This document shows, in pieces, positions 51,805-60,285 of a stretch of 64,000 nt of DNA. Positions within the stretch are counted from its first letter, which is position 1. Each line of letters opens with the position of its first letter. A program made the position numbers and the translations under genes. Under the pieces are notes generated by a model, which made no database searches, was not told where the DNA came from, and saw only the letters and a program-made list of their open reading frames with translations. Origin of the DNA: Mycobacterium paragordonae (GTDB lineage: Bacteria > Actinomycetota > Actinomycetes > Mycobacteriales > Mycobacteriaceae); contig NZ_CP025546.1 of assembly GCF_003614435.1 (NCBI RefSeq), positions 4,898,001 to 4,962,000 of the forward strand. The letters run 5' to 3'.

Positions 51805-53320
51805 CACCATCGATCGTCTGGTGCGACTGCAGGCCGCCGCTCATGACGCCAAAGCCATGGTCATCGATCCCGCGGGTCGACTCAGCTATCGCCAAATCGA
51901 TTCCAGCACAGTTGATCTGGCCGCCGTGCTGATTGCGGCCGGGGTGCGTAAAGGCACCCGGATCGGGTTGATCATGCCCAATTGCACCCGCTGGGTGCAG
52001 ATCGCCGTCGCGGCGACCCGCATCGGCGCGGTGCTGGTACCGCTGAGCACGCTCTTGCAGCCCGCCGAGCTCATCGCCCAGCTCCGGGCGGCCGCCGTGC
52101 AGGTCCTGGTAAGCGTCGAGGAGTTCCGCGGGCATCGGTACCTCGACGCCATCAGTTCGGTGTCGAATACCGAACTTCCTGCGCTACAACGCGTCTGGCC
52201 AGTAGAAGGGCTGCAGCATGTCACCGCGAACGGACCGGCCCACCGGATCGTTGACGCCATGGCCGGGACGGTAACCCCGGCTGACCCGCTCGTCATCATC
52301 TTCACCTCGGGCAGCAGCGGCGCGCCCAAGGGCGTCATCCATTCGCATGGCAGTGCTTTGGGCGCGGTGCGCTCCGGCTTAGCGGCCCGCTGCATCACCC
52401 CGGACAGCCGCCTGTATTTGCCGATGCCGTTCTTCTGGGTAGGCGGCTTCGGCAGCGGAGTCCTGTCCGCGCTGCTCGCCGGCGCCACCCTGGTGACCGA
52501 GGAACGCCCGGCGCCCGCTGCCACCCTGCGGCTGCTGGAGCGTGAGCGTGTCACGCTGTTCCGCGGCTGGCCCGACCAGGCCGAAGCGCTGGCACGCCAC
52601 CCGGATCGGGCCGATGTCGACCTGTCCGCGCTACGACCCGGCAGCTTGGAGGCGCTGCTGCCCGTCGAGCAGCGTGCACCGGCCGGCGCGCGAGCCAGAT
52701 TGTTCGGCATGACCGAGGCATTCGGACCGTACTGCGGCTATCCCGCCGACACCGACCTGCCCGCATCCACGTGGGGCAGCTGCGGAAAGCCGTTTCCCGG
52801 CATGGAGATTCGCATTGTCGACCTGGACTCAGGCCAACCGGCCGCAGCGGGGACCGTGGGCATGATCCAACTCCGGGGACCGCACACGCTGCGCGGGATC
52901 TGCCGGTGCAGCCGCGAAGAAGTGTTCACCGTCGACGGCTACTACCCCACCGGCGACCTGGGCCGACTCGACGCGGACGGCTTCCTCTACTACCACGGCA
53001 GATCCGACGACATGTTCAAGGTCAGCGGCGCCACCGTCTATCCCGCCGAAGTCGAACGGGCGCTGCGCAGCTTCGACGGCGTCCAGAATGCCTTCGTCAC
53101 CGACGTGGACGGCCAGGTGGGGGCCGCGGTGCTCTGCGCGGGCCTCGACGCCCGCCAGTTGCGCGATGCTGCCCGAGAAGTGCTGAGCACGTTCAAGATA
53201 CCGACGGTGTGGCTGCTGTTGGACTCCGATGACGACGTGCCCCGGGGCGGTACCGGTAAGGTCGATATTCCCCGGCTACGTGAGCTGTTGAAAACTCAGG
53301 GCACCCGCGTCCAAGGTTGA
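51797..53320 (+). CDS. AMP-forming acyl-CoA ligase (507 aa)
   Basis: The P-loop IFTSGSSGAPKGVIHSHG and C-terminal GGTGKVDIPRLREL are the ligase marks. GYYPTGDLGRLDADGFLYYHGR is the hinge region. ATG 51797 overlaps the previous stop by eight bases; longer frames start inside that gene. It closely resembles the second ligase (FxxFFWVGG-like middle region), so the pair probably arose by duplication. Its 3' end overlaps the convergent secreted-protein gene by 25 bases. Confidence 0.9.
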   Translation: MTDTIDRLVRLQAAAHDAKAMVIDPAGRLSYRQIDSSTVDLAAVLIAAGVRKGTRIGLIMPNCTRWVQIAVAATRIGAVLVPLSTLLQPAELIAQLRAAAVQVLVSVEEFRGHRYLDAISSVSNTELPALQRVWPVEGLQHVTANGPAHRIVDAMAGTVTPADPLVIIFTSGSSGAPKGVIHSHGSALGAVRSGLAARCITPDSRLYLPMPFFWVGGFGSGVLSALLAGATLVTEERPAPAATLRLLERERVTLFRGWPDQAEALARHPDRADVDLSALRPGSLEALLPVEQRAPAGARARLFGMTEAFGPYCGYPADTDLPASTWGSCGKPFPGMEIRIVDLDSGQPAAAGTVGMIQLRGPHTLRGICRCSREEVFTVDGYYPTGDLGRLDADGFLYYHGRSDDMFKVSGATVYPAEVERALRSFDGVQNAFVTDVDGQVGAAVLCAGLDARQLRDAAREVLSTFKIPTVWLLLDSDDDVPRGGTGKVDIPRLRELLKTQGTRVQG

Positions 53321-53655
53321 CAATTCTGCGACTCGAACGCCTTGACCGAGGTGTTGATGTTGGCGAACATCGGGCCCACGGAGATGTTCGTCTGCAGCAC
53401 ATGCTCCTTGTTGGCGTCTGGCGTGCTGTAGGTGAACCATGCGCACATCGAGTCCTGGGTCGGCACGTTGTTGATCCACACCCCGAACGTCGATGCCGAG
53501 CCTGCCGTGCGGTAGAGACCGGGCGCGATGTCAGGCCCGACCACGAAGACACCATTGCCGGGTATCGGATCCAATGGCTCGGCGGCGGCCGGCGGCGCCG
53601 ACACGATCGCCGACACGCAGGCCATCAGCACCGCTGTGGTAGGCAACACGCGCAT
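53296..53655 (-). CDS. Small secreted protein, unknown function (119 aa)
   Basis: A signal peptide (about 1-25, MRVLPTTAVLMACVSAIVSA then PPAAA) ends in an AAA-EP cleavage site. The mature domain starts EPLDPIPGNGVFVVGPDIAPGLYRT, which resembles small mycobacterial secreted proteins that begin with a GxxxVGxDIxPGxYRT pattern. Two Cys residues (MCAWF and NCQPW) may form a disulfide. ATG 53655 follows AGGGGA. No functional link to the catabolic genes. Confidence 0.8.
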   Translation of the reverse strand: MRVLPTTAVLMACVSAIVSAPPAAAEPLDPIPGNGVFVVGPDIAPGLYRTAGSASTFGVWINNVPTQDSMCAWFTYSTPDANKEHVLQTNISVGPMFANINTSVKAFESQNCQPWTRVP

Positions 53656-53719
53656 TTCATTCCCCTGTCCTGCGACCCGTAGGGGCAGCGTATGTCCCCG
53701 GTCACGCCGGGACAAGGCG

Positions 53720-54400
53720 TCAGTGTTCGCCTCGAACCACCACGCCACGCTCGATGAGATGATCAATCAGCGGAATCGCGCTGGCGGCCAGATGTTCCGA
53801 CATCGCGGCACGGGCCTGCTCCTCGTCGTGCTTGCCCAGCGCGTCCAGCACCCGCCGATGGTCCCGGATGGCCTGATCCGGCCAGTGCTCGATCATCGGG
53901 AACACCGATTCGGGTGCGTAGCGGGTGATCTGCGACATCAACTGAGCCAGTTTCGCCGAGTCCGCGGCGATGTTGATGGCCCGATGGAATTCGTGGTTCA
54001 GGCGCACCGTGCGCTCGTCGTCATCTGCGGCGTAGGCGGCTTCGAGCTGAGTCTGAATTTTCTGGAGTTCGCGAAGCTGGTCGTCGGTGATGTTCAGCGC
54101 GGCACGCGCGGCGAGTTGCCCGCCGACATGGGCCTGAACGTTGGCGACATCGGCGAGGTCGCGCTGGGTCAGCGGCAGCACCACGAAACCACGTCGGGGT
54201 TGTTGAGCGACCAGGCCTTCGGCGCGCAGCGCGAACAGTGCCTCACGCACCGGGGTGACGCTGACACCCAGTTCCATAGCCAGCTGGTCCAGTCGGACGT
54301 ACTGGCCGGCGGCGTAGGTGCCCTCGAAGATGCGCTTCCGGACGAAACTCGCGACATCCTCGGACAGCTGAGGACGCGCGCCGAAGTCGGGAACCGTCAT
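53720..54400 (-). CDS. GntR-family regulator, FCD type (226 aa)
   Basis: A winged helix at about 10-75 (YVRLDQLAMELGVSVTPVREALFALRAEG) followed by an all-helical FCD domain with His-rich metal/ligand motifs (LNHEFHRAI and DHRRVLDAL). FCD regulators usually respond to organic acids or acyl-CoA. The start ATG 54400 is four bases after the FadE stop, so it is translated with the FadE/CoA-transferase/thiolase operon it probably regulates. Confidence 0.88.
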   Translation of the reverse strand: MTVPDFGARPQLSEDVASFVRKRIFEGTYAAGQYVRLDQLAMELGVSVTPVREALFALRAEGLVAQQPRRGFVVLPLTQRDLADVANVQAHVGGQLAARAALNITDDQLRELQKIQTQLEAAYAADDDERTVRLNHEFHRAINIAADSAKLAQLMSQITRYAPESVFPMIEHWPDQAIRDHRRVLDALGKHDEEQARAAMSEHLAASAIPLIDHLIERGVVVRGEH

Positions 54401-54404
54401 GGCT

Positions 54405-55598
54405 TCACACCCGGTACTCGTCGAGCAGGCGCTTGCTGATGATCGACTTCTGGATCTCGCTGGTGCCTTCCCCGATGAGGAGGAACGGCGCATCGCGCAT
54501 CAGCCGTTCGATCTCGTACTCCTTGGAGTAGCCGTAACCCCCGTGGATTCGGAAGCTCTGCTGGGTCACCTCGGAGCAGAACTCGCTGGCTAGGTATTTG
54601 GCCATCCCCGCGGCCACGTCGTTGCGTTCCCCGGAGTCCTTCAGCCGGGCCGCGTTCACCATCATCAGATGGGCGGCTTCGACTTTCGTCGCCATCTCGG
54701 CCAGCTGGAACGCGATGGCCTGGTGGTCGGCGATCGGCTTGCCGAAGGTATGCCGTTGTTGGGCGTAGCGCGCGGCCAGTTCGAAGGCCCGAAGCGCGAT
54801 TCCGCAGGCGCGGGCCGATACGTTCACCCTGCCGACTTCGATGCCGTCCATCATCTGGAAGAAGCCCTGCCCGGGCTTGCCACCGAGGATGTCATCGGCG
54901 CTCGCGCCGTAGCCGTCGAAGATGAGTTCGGTGGTGTCGATGCCCTTGTATCCGAGCTTGTCGATCTTGCCGGGGATGACCAGGCCCGGCACGACTTCAC
55001 CGAAACCCGTTGGCTTTTCCACCAGGAACGCCGTCAGGTTGCGGTGCGGCTTGTCGGCGCCTTCGTCGGTGCGCACCAGCACCGCCACCAGCGTCGAGCT
55101 GCCGCCGTTGGTCAGCCACATCTTCTGGCCGTCGATGGTGTACGTGCCGTCGGAATTGCGGGTGGCCCGGGTGCGGATCGCGGCCACGTCCGAACCCAGT
55201 TCCGGTTCCGACATCGAAAAGGCGCCACGGGTTTCGCCGATGGCCATCCGAGGGAGGAACCGTTGTTTCTGCTCGTCGGTGCCGTGCTGACGCAGCATGT
55301 ACGCGACGATGAAGTGGGTGTTCAGAACACCCGATACGCTCATCCAGCCGCGGGCCAGCTCTTCGACGCACAACGCGTAGGTCAACAGCGACTCCCCCAG
55401 CCCGCCGTACTCCTCCGGGATCATCAGCCCGAACAGGCCCATGTCGCGCAATCCGTCGACGATCGCCTGGGGATAGGTGTCGCTGTGTTCGAGTTCCTGG
55501 GCGTTGGGAATGACTTCCTTATCGACGAATTGGCGCACCGTTGCCACGATCTCGGTCTGGATGTCGGTGAGACCGAGTGTCTGGGCGAGTTTGGTCAT
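54405..55598 (-). CDS. Acyl-CoA dehydrogenase, classical type (397 aa)
   Basis: All usual FadE marks are present: GAFSMSEPELGSDVAAI, QRHTFGKPIADHQ, IHGGYGYSKEYEIERLMRDA and the catalytic Glu in IGEGTSEIQKS. Length is normal, so it probably works as a homo-oligomer. It oxidises an acyl-CoA in the operon with CoA transferase, thiolase and SDR. It is 14 bases downstream of the CoA transferase gene. Confidence 0.92.
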   Translation of the reverse strand: MTKLAQTLGLTDIQTEIVATVRQFVDKEVIPNAQELEHSDTYPQAIVDGLRDMGLFGLMIPEEYGGLGESLLTYALCVEELARGWMSVSGVLNTHFIVAYMLRQHGTDEQKQRFLPRMAIGETRGAFSMSEPELGSDVAAIRTRATRNSDGTYTIDGQKMWLTNGGSSTLVAVLVRTDEGADKPHRNLTAFLVEKPTGFGEVVPGLVIPGKIDKLGYKGIDTTELIFDGYGASADDILGGKPGQGFFQMMDGIEVGRVNVSARACGIALRAFELAARYAQQRHTFGKPIADHQAIAFQLAEMATKVEAAHLMMVNAARLKDSGERNDVAAGMAKYLASEFCSEVTQQSFRIHGGYGYSKEYEIERLMRDAPFLLIGEGTSEIQKSIISKRLLDEYRV

Positions 55599-55612
55599 GC
55601 GCGGGATTCCTC

Positions 55613-56815
55613 TCAGCCTGCGATGGTTTTCGCGCCGGCCAGCCGGGTGATGTCGTCGGCCGTCAGACCCAGGTACTCGGCCAGCACGTCGGCGGTGTCG
55701 GCCCCGAGCGCCGGTGCGGGTGCACTGGCGGGGTGGACACCATCGAAGGCGGCCGGCATTGCCGGGGCCAGATAGTCGCCGACGCCCGGCTGGTGCAGCC
55801 GGGAAAAGAGCGGATTTGCAGTGACTTTCGGGTCCTCGGCCACCTCGGCGAAGGTGCGGTAGCGCTCGTGCAGCACCGTGGTAGCGGCCAGTGCCGCGCT
55901 GATCGGCTCGGCGTCGTGGTCGGCGAACCAGGTGGCGAACAGGCCCGAGAGCACGTCGCGGTACCGGTAGCGATCTCCCTCGGCGCCGAAGTCCACGTTC
56001 AACGCCTCGGCCAGCGCCGACACGGCCGCACCGGTCCCGGTGACCTCGACCAGGTCACGAAAATGCCGTCGCGTCAACAGCACAACCATGAACCTGGTGC
56101 CGTCCCGGCTGACGAAGTCCTGACCGTACTGGCCGAAAATGGAATTGCCCACCCGTGGCCGCTGGGTCCCGAGTACCTGGGGCTCGGTCAGCAGGCCCAG
56201 GTTTCCCGCCGTGGCCAGCGCTACGTCTTCGAGCGCGATGCTGACGCGGGCTCCCTGTCCGGACTGGTCCCGGCGGCGCACCGCCGACACCACGGCGAGC
56301 GCGGCATACAAGCCGCAGCTGACATCCCAGGCCGGCAGCACATGATTGATCGGACCGGCGTGCTCGGCCGGGCCGGTGACGAGCGGAAAGCCGACGGCGG
56401 CGTTCACGGTGTAGTCCACCCCGGTGGACCCGTCGCCGCGCCCGAGCAGCTGGACGTGAATGATGTCGGTACGCCTGGCGGCCAATGCCTCATGACCCAG
56501 CCATGTCATGCCGGCGGCGTTGGTGACGATGATCCCGTCGGATTCCACGACCAGTCGCTGGACCAGCTCCCGTCCCTCTTCTGAACGCAGATCGACGGTG
56601 ACCGAACGCTTTCCCTTGTTCAGCCCGGTCCAGTAGATCGAGGTGCCGTCCTCGGACAATGGCCAGCGCTGCGCGTCCGCCGCGCCGCCGATCGGATCGA
56701 TCCGAATCACTTTGGCGCCCAGCTGATTCAGCGTCATACCGCACAGTGGTGCGGCGACGAAGCTCGACACCTCGATGACGGTGAGACCGTCCAGCGGCAG
56801 TGCGGGAGCGCTCAT
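55613..56815 (-). CDS. CaiB/BaiF family CoA transferase (400 aa)
   Basis: A class III CoA transferase with LTVIEVSSFVAAPLCGMTLN and QLGAKVIRIDP, the family N-terminus. The likely catalytic Asp is Asp163 in PAWDVSCG. ATG 56815 overlaps the thiolase stop by four bases, and the longer frame lies inside the thiolase gene. It probably activates the acid that the FadE, SDR and thiolase then shorten. Confidence 0.9.
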   Translation of the reverse strand: MSAPALPLDGLTVIEVSSFVAAPLCGMTLNQLGAKVIRIDPIGGAADAQRWPLSEDGTSIYWTGLNKGKRSVTVDLRSEEGRELVQRLVVESDGIIVTNAAGMTWLGHEALAARRTDIIHVQLLGRGDGSTGVDYTVNAAVGFPLVTGPAEHAGPINHVLPAWDVSCGLYAALAVVSAVRRRDQSGQGARVSIALEDVALATAGNLGLLTEPQVLGTQRPRVGNSIFGQYGQDFVSRDGTRFMVVLLTRRHFRDLVEVTGTGAAVSALAEALNVDFGAEGDRYRYRDVLSGLFATWFADHDAEPISAALAATTVLHERYRTFAEVAEDPKVTANPLFSRLHQPGVGDYLAPAMPAAFDGVHPASAPAPALGADTADVLAEYLGLTADDITRLAGAKTIAG

Positions 56816-58053
56816 GGCACCCGCTCGAACACGGCCGCCAGCCCCTGGCCGCCGCCGATACACATGGTCTCCAGCCCGAAGCGTGCCTGGCGGCGGTGCA
56901 GTTCGCGTGCCAGGGTGGCCAGCATCCGTCCACCGGTGGCTCCCACCGGATGACCCAGCGAGATTCCCGAGCCGTGCACGTTGGTGCGGTCGTGGTCGGT
57001 GGCACCGAACTTCCACTCCCGCATCACCGCGAGAGCCTGGGCCGCAAAGGCTTCGTTGAGTTCGATCAGGTCGATATCGCTGAGTTGAAGCCCGGCTTTG
57101 GCCAGCGCAACTTCGGTGGCGGGCACCGGCCCAATGCCCATGATGTGGGGCGCCACTCCGGCCTGACCCCACGACACCAGCCGCACCAGCGGCGTCAAAC
57201 CCAGGTCGGCCGCCTTGTCGGGCGTCGTCACCACACACATCGAAGCTGCGTCGTTCTGGCCGCTGGCATTGCCCGCGGTGACGGTGGACTCCGGATCTTC
57301 CTTGACGAGAACGGGTTTCAGTTTGCTCAGCGACTCCACCGTGGTGTCGGCGCGCGGATGTTCGTCGGTGTCGACCACTTCGTCGCCCTGGCGGGTGCTC
57401 ACCGTCACCGGGATGATCTCGTCGTTGAGGATGCCGTCCTTCTGTGCCGCGACGGCGCGCTGGTGTGAGCGCACCGCCAACTCGTCTTGTTCACGACGCG
57501 AGATGCCGTACTGCCGCCGCAGATTCTCGGCGGTCTCCAGCACGCCGCCCGGCACCGGGTAGTGACGGCCGCCGGCGGTGATGCGTCCGCGGGCCAGCCC
57601 GTCGTGCACCCGGACACCGGAACGGGCTCCGCCCCAACGCATATCGGTGGAGTAGAACGGCACGTTGCTCATGCTTTCGCAGCCGCCGGCGATCACCAGG
57701 TCGTTGTCGCCGTTGGCGACCTGCAGGCAGGCTTGAATGACCGCCTGCAGTCCGGATCCACACCGCCTGTCGACCTGCATTCCCGGAACCGTCACGGGCA
57801 GGCCGGCGTCCAGGGCCACCACCCGCCCGACCGCGGGTGCCTCGCTGCTCGGATAGCAGTGGCCGAGAATGACATCCTGGACGGCGTCGGGGGCAAGGCC
57901 GGTGCGCTGCAGCAGACCCTTGAGCGCGGCGACCCCGAGGTCAACCGCGCTCAGCGACTTGAACATTCCGCCGTAGCGGCCGATGGGAGTCCGGACGGGC
58001 TCGCAGATCACCGCCTCGCGGCGGGCCGTCTCTTGCCGAGCGCCGGTCGTCAC
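56812..58053 (-). CDS. Acetyl-CoA acyltransferase (thiolase), 413 aa
   Basis: The acylated Cys98 lies in RRCGSGLQA, His368 in GHPVGATG, and the second Cys398 in MCIGGGQG. All three catalytic residues are present. It cleaves 3-ketoacyl-CoA to release acetyl-CoA or propionyl-CoA. It overlaps both the upstream SDR and downstream CoA transferase genes by four bases, giving a compact activation-to-cleavage operon. Confidence 0.93.
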   Translation of the reverse strand: MTTGARQETARREAVICEPVRTPIGRYGGMFKSLSAVDLGVAALKGLLQRTGLAPDAVQDVILGHCYPSSEAPAVGRVVALDAGLPVTVPGMQVDRRCGSGLQAVIQACLQVANGDNDLVIAGGCESMSNVPFYSTDMRWGGARSGVRVHDGLARGRITAGGRHYPVPGGVLETAENLRRQYGISRREQDELAVRSHQRAVAAQKDGILNDEIIPVTVSTRQGDEVVDTDEHPRADTTVESLSKLKPVLVKEDPESTVTAGNASGQNDAASMCVVTTPDKAADLGLTPLVRLVSWGQAGVAPHIMGIGPVPATEVALAKAGLQLSDIDLIELNEAFAAQALAVMREWKFGATDHDRTNVHGSGISLGHPVGATGGRMLATLARELHRRQARFGLETMCIGGGQGLAAVFERVP

Positions 58054-58799
58054 AGGTGCCGGCCCCCGGTGATCTCCATGACCGTGCCGGTCATGTACGA
58101 GGACAGATCCGAGGCCAGGAACAGAGCGACGCTTGCCACCTCGCTGGGCTCACCCGCGCGGCCCATCGGAACCTCGGCCACCTTCGAGTCCCAGATGCGC
58201 TGCGGCATGGCCTCCGTCATCGCCGAGCGGATCAGCCCGGGGGCAATCGCATTCACCCGAACACCCAGGTAGGCAAGCTCTTTGGCGGCGGCTTTGGTCA
58301 TCCCGACGATCCCGGCCTTGGCAGCCGAATAGTTGGTCTGGCCGATCATCCCGACCTTGCCCGAGACCGACGACATGTTGATGATGGCGCCGCGCTTGTT
58401 CTCCCGCATGATCGCCGCGGCCAGCCGGATGCCGTTCCACGTGCCCTTGAGGTGGACGTTGATGACCTGATCGAACTGCTCCTCGGTCATCTTGCGCATG
58501 GTCGCGTCACGGGTTATCCCGGCGTTGTTGACCATGATGTCCAGTCCGCCGAAGCGCGACAGAGCGGTGTCCAGAAGCGCTTGCACCTCATCGGATTTCG
58601 TCACATCACATCGCACGGCAACCGCCACGTCGTCGCCACCGAGCTTTTCGGCCGCCGCCTGGGTCGCTTCCAGGTTCACATCGCCGAGCACTACGCGGGC
58701 GCCCTCCGCGACGAACTGTTCGGCGATTGCGAACCCGAGTCCTTGCGCTGCGCCCGTGATCACCGCGGTTTGACCGTCCAGCAACGACACCTGAATCAC
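58050..58799 (-). CDS. Short-chain dehydrogenase, FabG-like (249 aa)
   Basis: The motif TGAAQGLG is at 15-22, catalytic Ser in MSSVSGK, and YSAAK as YxxxK. Asp in [10 protein letters not shown] after the second strand favours NAD(H). It looks like a 3-hydroxyacyl-CoA dehydrogenase for the thiolase that follows. GTG 58799 is preferred because AAGGGG lies just upstream; ATG 58814 is possible. It leads the operon running to 53720 and is divergent from a FadE. Confidence 0.88.
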   Translation of the reverse strand: MIQVSLLDGQTAVITGAAQGLGFAIAEQFVAEGARVVLGDVNLEATQAAAEKLGGDDVAVAVRCDVTKSDEVQALLDTALSRFGGLDIMVNNAGITRDATMRKMTEEQFDQVINVHLKGTWNGIRLAAAIMRENKRGAIINMSSVSGKVGMIGQTNYSAAKAGIVGMTKAAAKELAYLGVRVNAIAPGLIRSAMTEAMPQRIWDSKVAEVPMGRAGEPSEVASVALFLASDLSSYMTGTVMEITGGRHL

Positions 58800-58840
58800 G
58801 CACCCCTTCGTCATGGCCCACAACCCAGGCCCGCATCAAC

Positions 58841-58867
58841 CAATATCGTATTTCATATATGATATTG
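58841..58867. promoter_or_regulatory. Perfect inverted repeat in divergent promoter, SDR operon / FadE
   Basis: The seven-base arms CAATATC and GATATTG are separated by 13 AT-rich bases. It lies between the divergent SDR and FadE starts and differs from the 19-bp operator. The GntR regulator of this operon is one candidate binder, though GntR sites are usually shorter. Confidence 0.55.
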
Positions 58868-58905
58868 CCTTGTCGTGCCAATCCTGCCAGAAGGAGCCAC
58901 CTCAC

Positions 58906-60075
58906 ATGACTTCAGAGGTCCCCGAAGTCTCTGACCAGGATTTTCGCGAAATCCTGGCGCAGACCCGCCACTTCATCCGGACCGCCGTCGTGCCGCGTGA
59001 GCAGGAGATCCTCGATGACGACCGGGTGCCCGACGATCTGCGTGACCAGGCCAAGAAGATGGGCCTGTTCGGCTATGCGATTCCGCAGGAGTTCGGGGGG
59101 CTCGGCCTGAACCTGGTGCAGGACGTCGAGATGGCCATGGAACTGGGCTACACCTCGTTGGCACTGCGGTCGATGTTCGGCACCAACAACGGCATCGCCG
59201 GTCAGGTCCTGGTCGGCTTCGGCACCGACGAGCAGAAGGGCCGCTGGCTCGAGTCAATCGCGTCCGGCGACACCGTCGCCTCCTTCGCCCTGACCGAGCC
59301 GGGCGCGGGTTCCAACCCGGCCGGCTTGAAGACGAAAGCCGTTCGTGATCAGCAACACTGGGTCATCGACGGGCAGAAGCGGTTCATCACCAACGCCCCC
59401 GTTGCCGACCTGTTCATCGTCTTCGCCCGCACCCGGCCCGCCGACGACAAGGGTCCCGGCATCGCCGTGTTCCTGGTCCCGGCCGACGCGCCCGGTGTGG
59501 AGGTCGGCGTCAAGGACGCCAAGATGGGTCAGGAGGGCGCCTGGACGTCCGACGTCAGCTTCAGCGAAGTACGCGTCGACGACACCGCACTCATCGGCGG
59601 CAATGAAGACATCGGCTACCGCGCCGCCATGACCTCCCTGGCGCGCGGACGGGTTCACATCGCCGCAATTGCCGTGGGCGCGGCGCAACGCGCGCTCGAC
59701 GAATCTGTGGCTTACGCCGCAACCGCAACCCAGGGCGGCACACCGATCGGCAACTTTCAGTTGGTGCAGGCAATGCTGGCCGAGCAGCAGACCGGCGTGC
59801 TGGCCGGACGCGCGCTGGTGCGTGACACGGCACGGCAGTGGGTCGACAATTCCGACCGGCGGATCGCGCCGTCGGCGGCCAAGCTGTTCTGCACCGAAAT
59901 GGCAGGCAAGGTCGCCGATCTCGCCGTGCAGGTGCACGGGGGCAGTGGCTACATGCGCGGTGTTCCCGTCGAACGCATCTATCGGGATGTGCGCCTGCTA
60001 CGACTGTATGAGGGCACCAGCGAGATTCAGCAACTGATCATCGGGTCCAACCTCGTCAAGGCGGCACAGCGCTAA
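58906..60075 (+). CDS. Acyl-CoA dehydrogenase, classical type (389 aa)
   Basis: Shows FALTEPGAGSNPAGLKTKA, VHGGSGYMRGVPVERIYRD and the catalytic Glu in LYEGTSEIQQL, the full set of FadE marks. ATG 58906 follows AGAAGGAG. It is a single gene, divergent from the SDR/thiolase operon and probably controlled together with it through the inverted repeat at 58841-58867. Substrate is unknown. Confidence 0.92.
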   Translation: MTSEVPEVSDQDFREILAQTRHFIRTAVVPREQEILDDDRVPDDLRDQAKKMGLFGYAIPQEFGGLGLNLVQDVEMAMELGYTSLALRSMFGTNNGIAGQVLVGFGTDEQKGRWLESIASGDTVASFALTEPGAGSNPAGLKTKAVRDQQHWVIDGQKRFITNAPVADLFIVFARTRPADDKGPGIAVFLVPADAPGVEVGVKDAKMGQEGAWTSDVSFSEVRVDDTALIGGNEDIGYRAAMTSLARGRVHIAAIAVGAAQRALDESVAYAATATQGGTPIGNFQLVQAMLAEQQTGVLAGRALVRDTARQWVDNSDRRIAPSAAKLFCTEMAGKVADLAVQVHGGSGYMRGVPVERIYRDVRLLRLYEGTSEIQQLIIGSNLVKAAQR

Positions 60076-60168
60076 CGGACGCTACGCCCGCCCGGAAAAC
60101 CACTCCCCCGTCGACTGCCGGGTGACGCCCGCCCAACCTGACAAGAGATCGACTTCTTCGGTGTCTCA

Positions 60169-60190
60169 GCGTAGATCTACGCGCATGCGC
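60169..60190. promoter_or_regulatory. Adjacent palindromes upstream of the cyclase-LuxR gene
   Basis: GCGTAGATCTACGC (60169-60182) is a perfect 14-base palindrome and GCGCATGCGC (60181-60190) is another, sharing two bases. They lie about 100 bases upstream of the start at 60286. They may be an operator; no regulator is known. Confidence 0.35.
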
Positions 60191-60285
60191 CGATGTTCTT
60201 CTCCCGTGTCTCCCACATGCTGGCTAACATGAACGAACGCAATCCTCGGGCACAGGCCAGGTCTGTGGAGTGGAGCGGTACGGAC

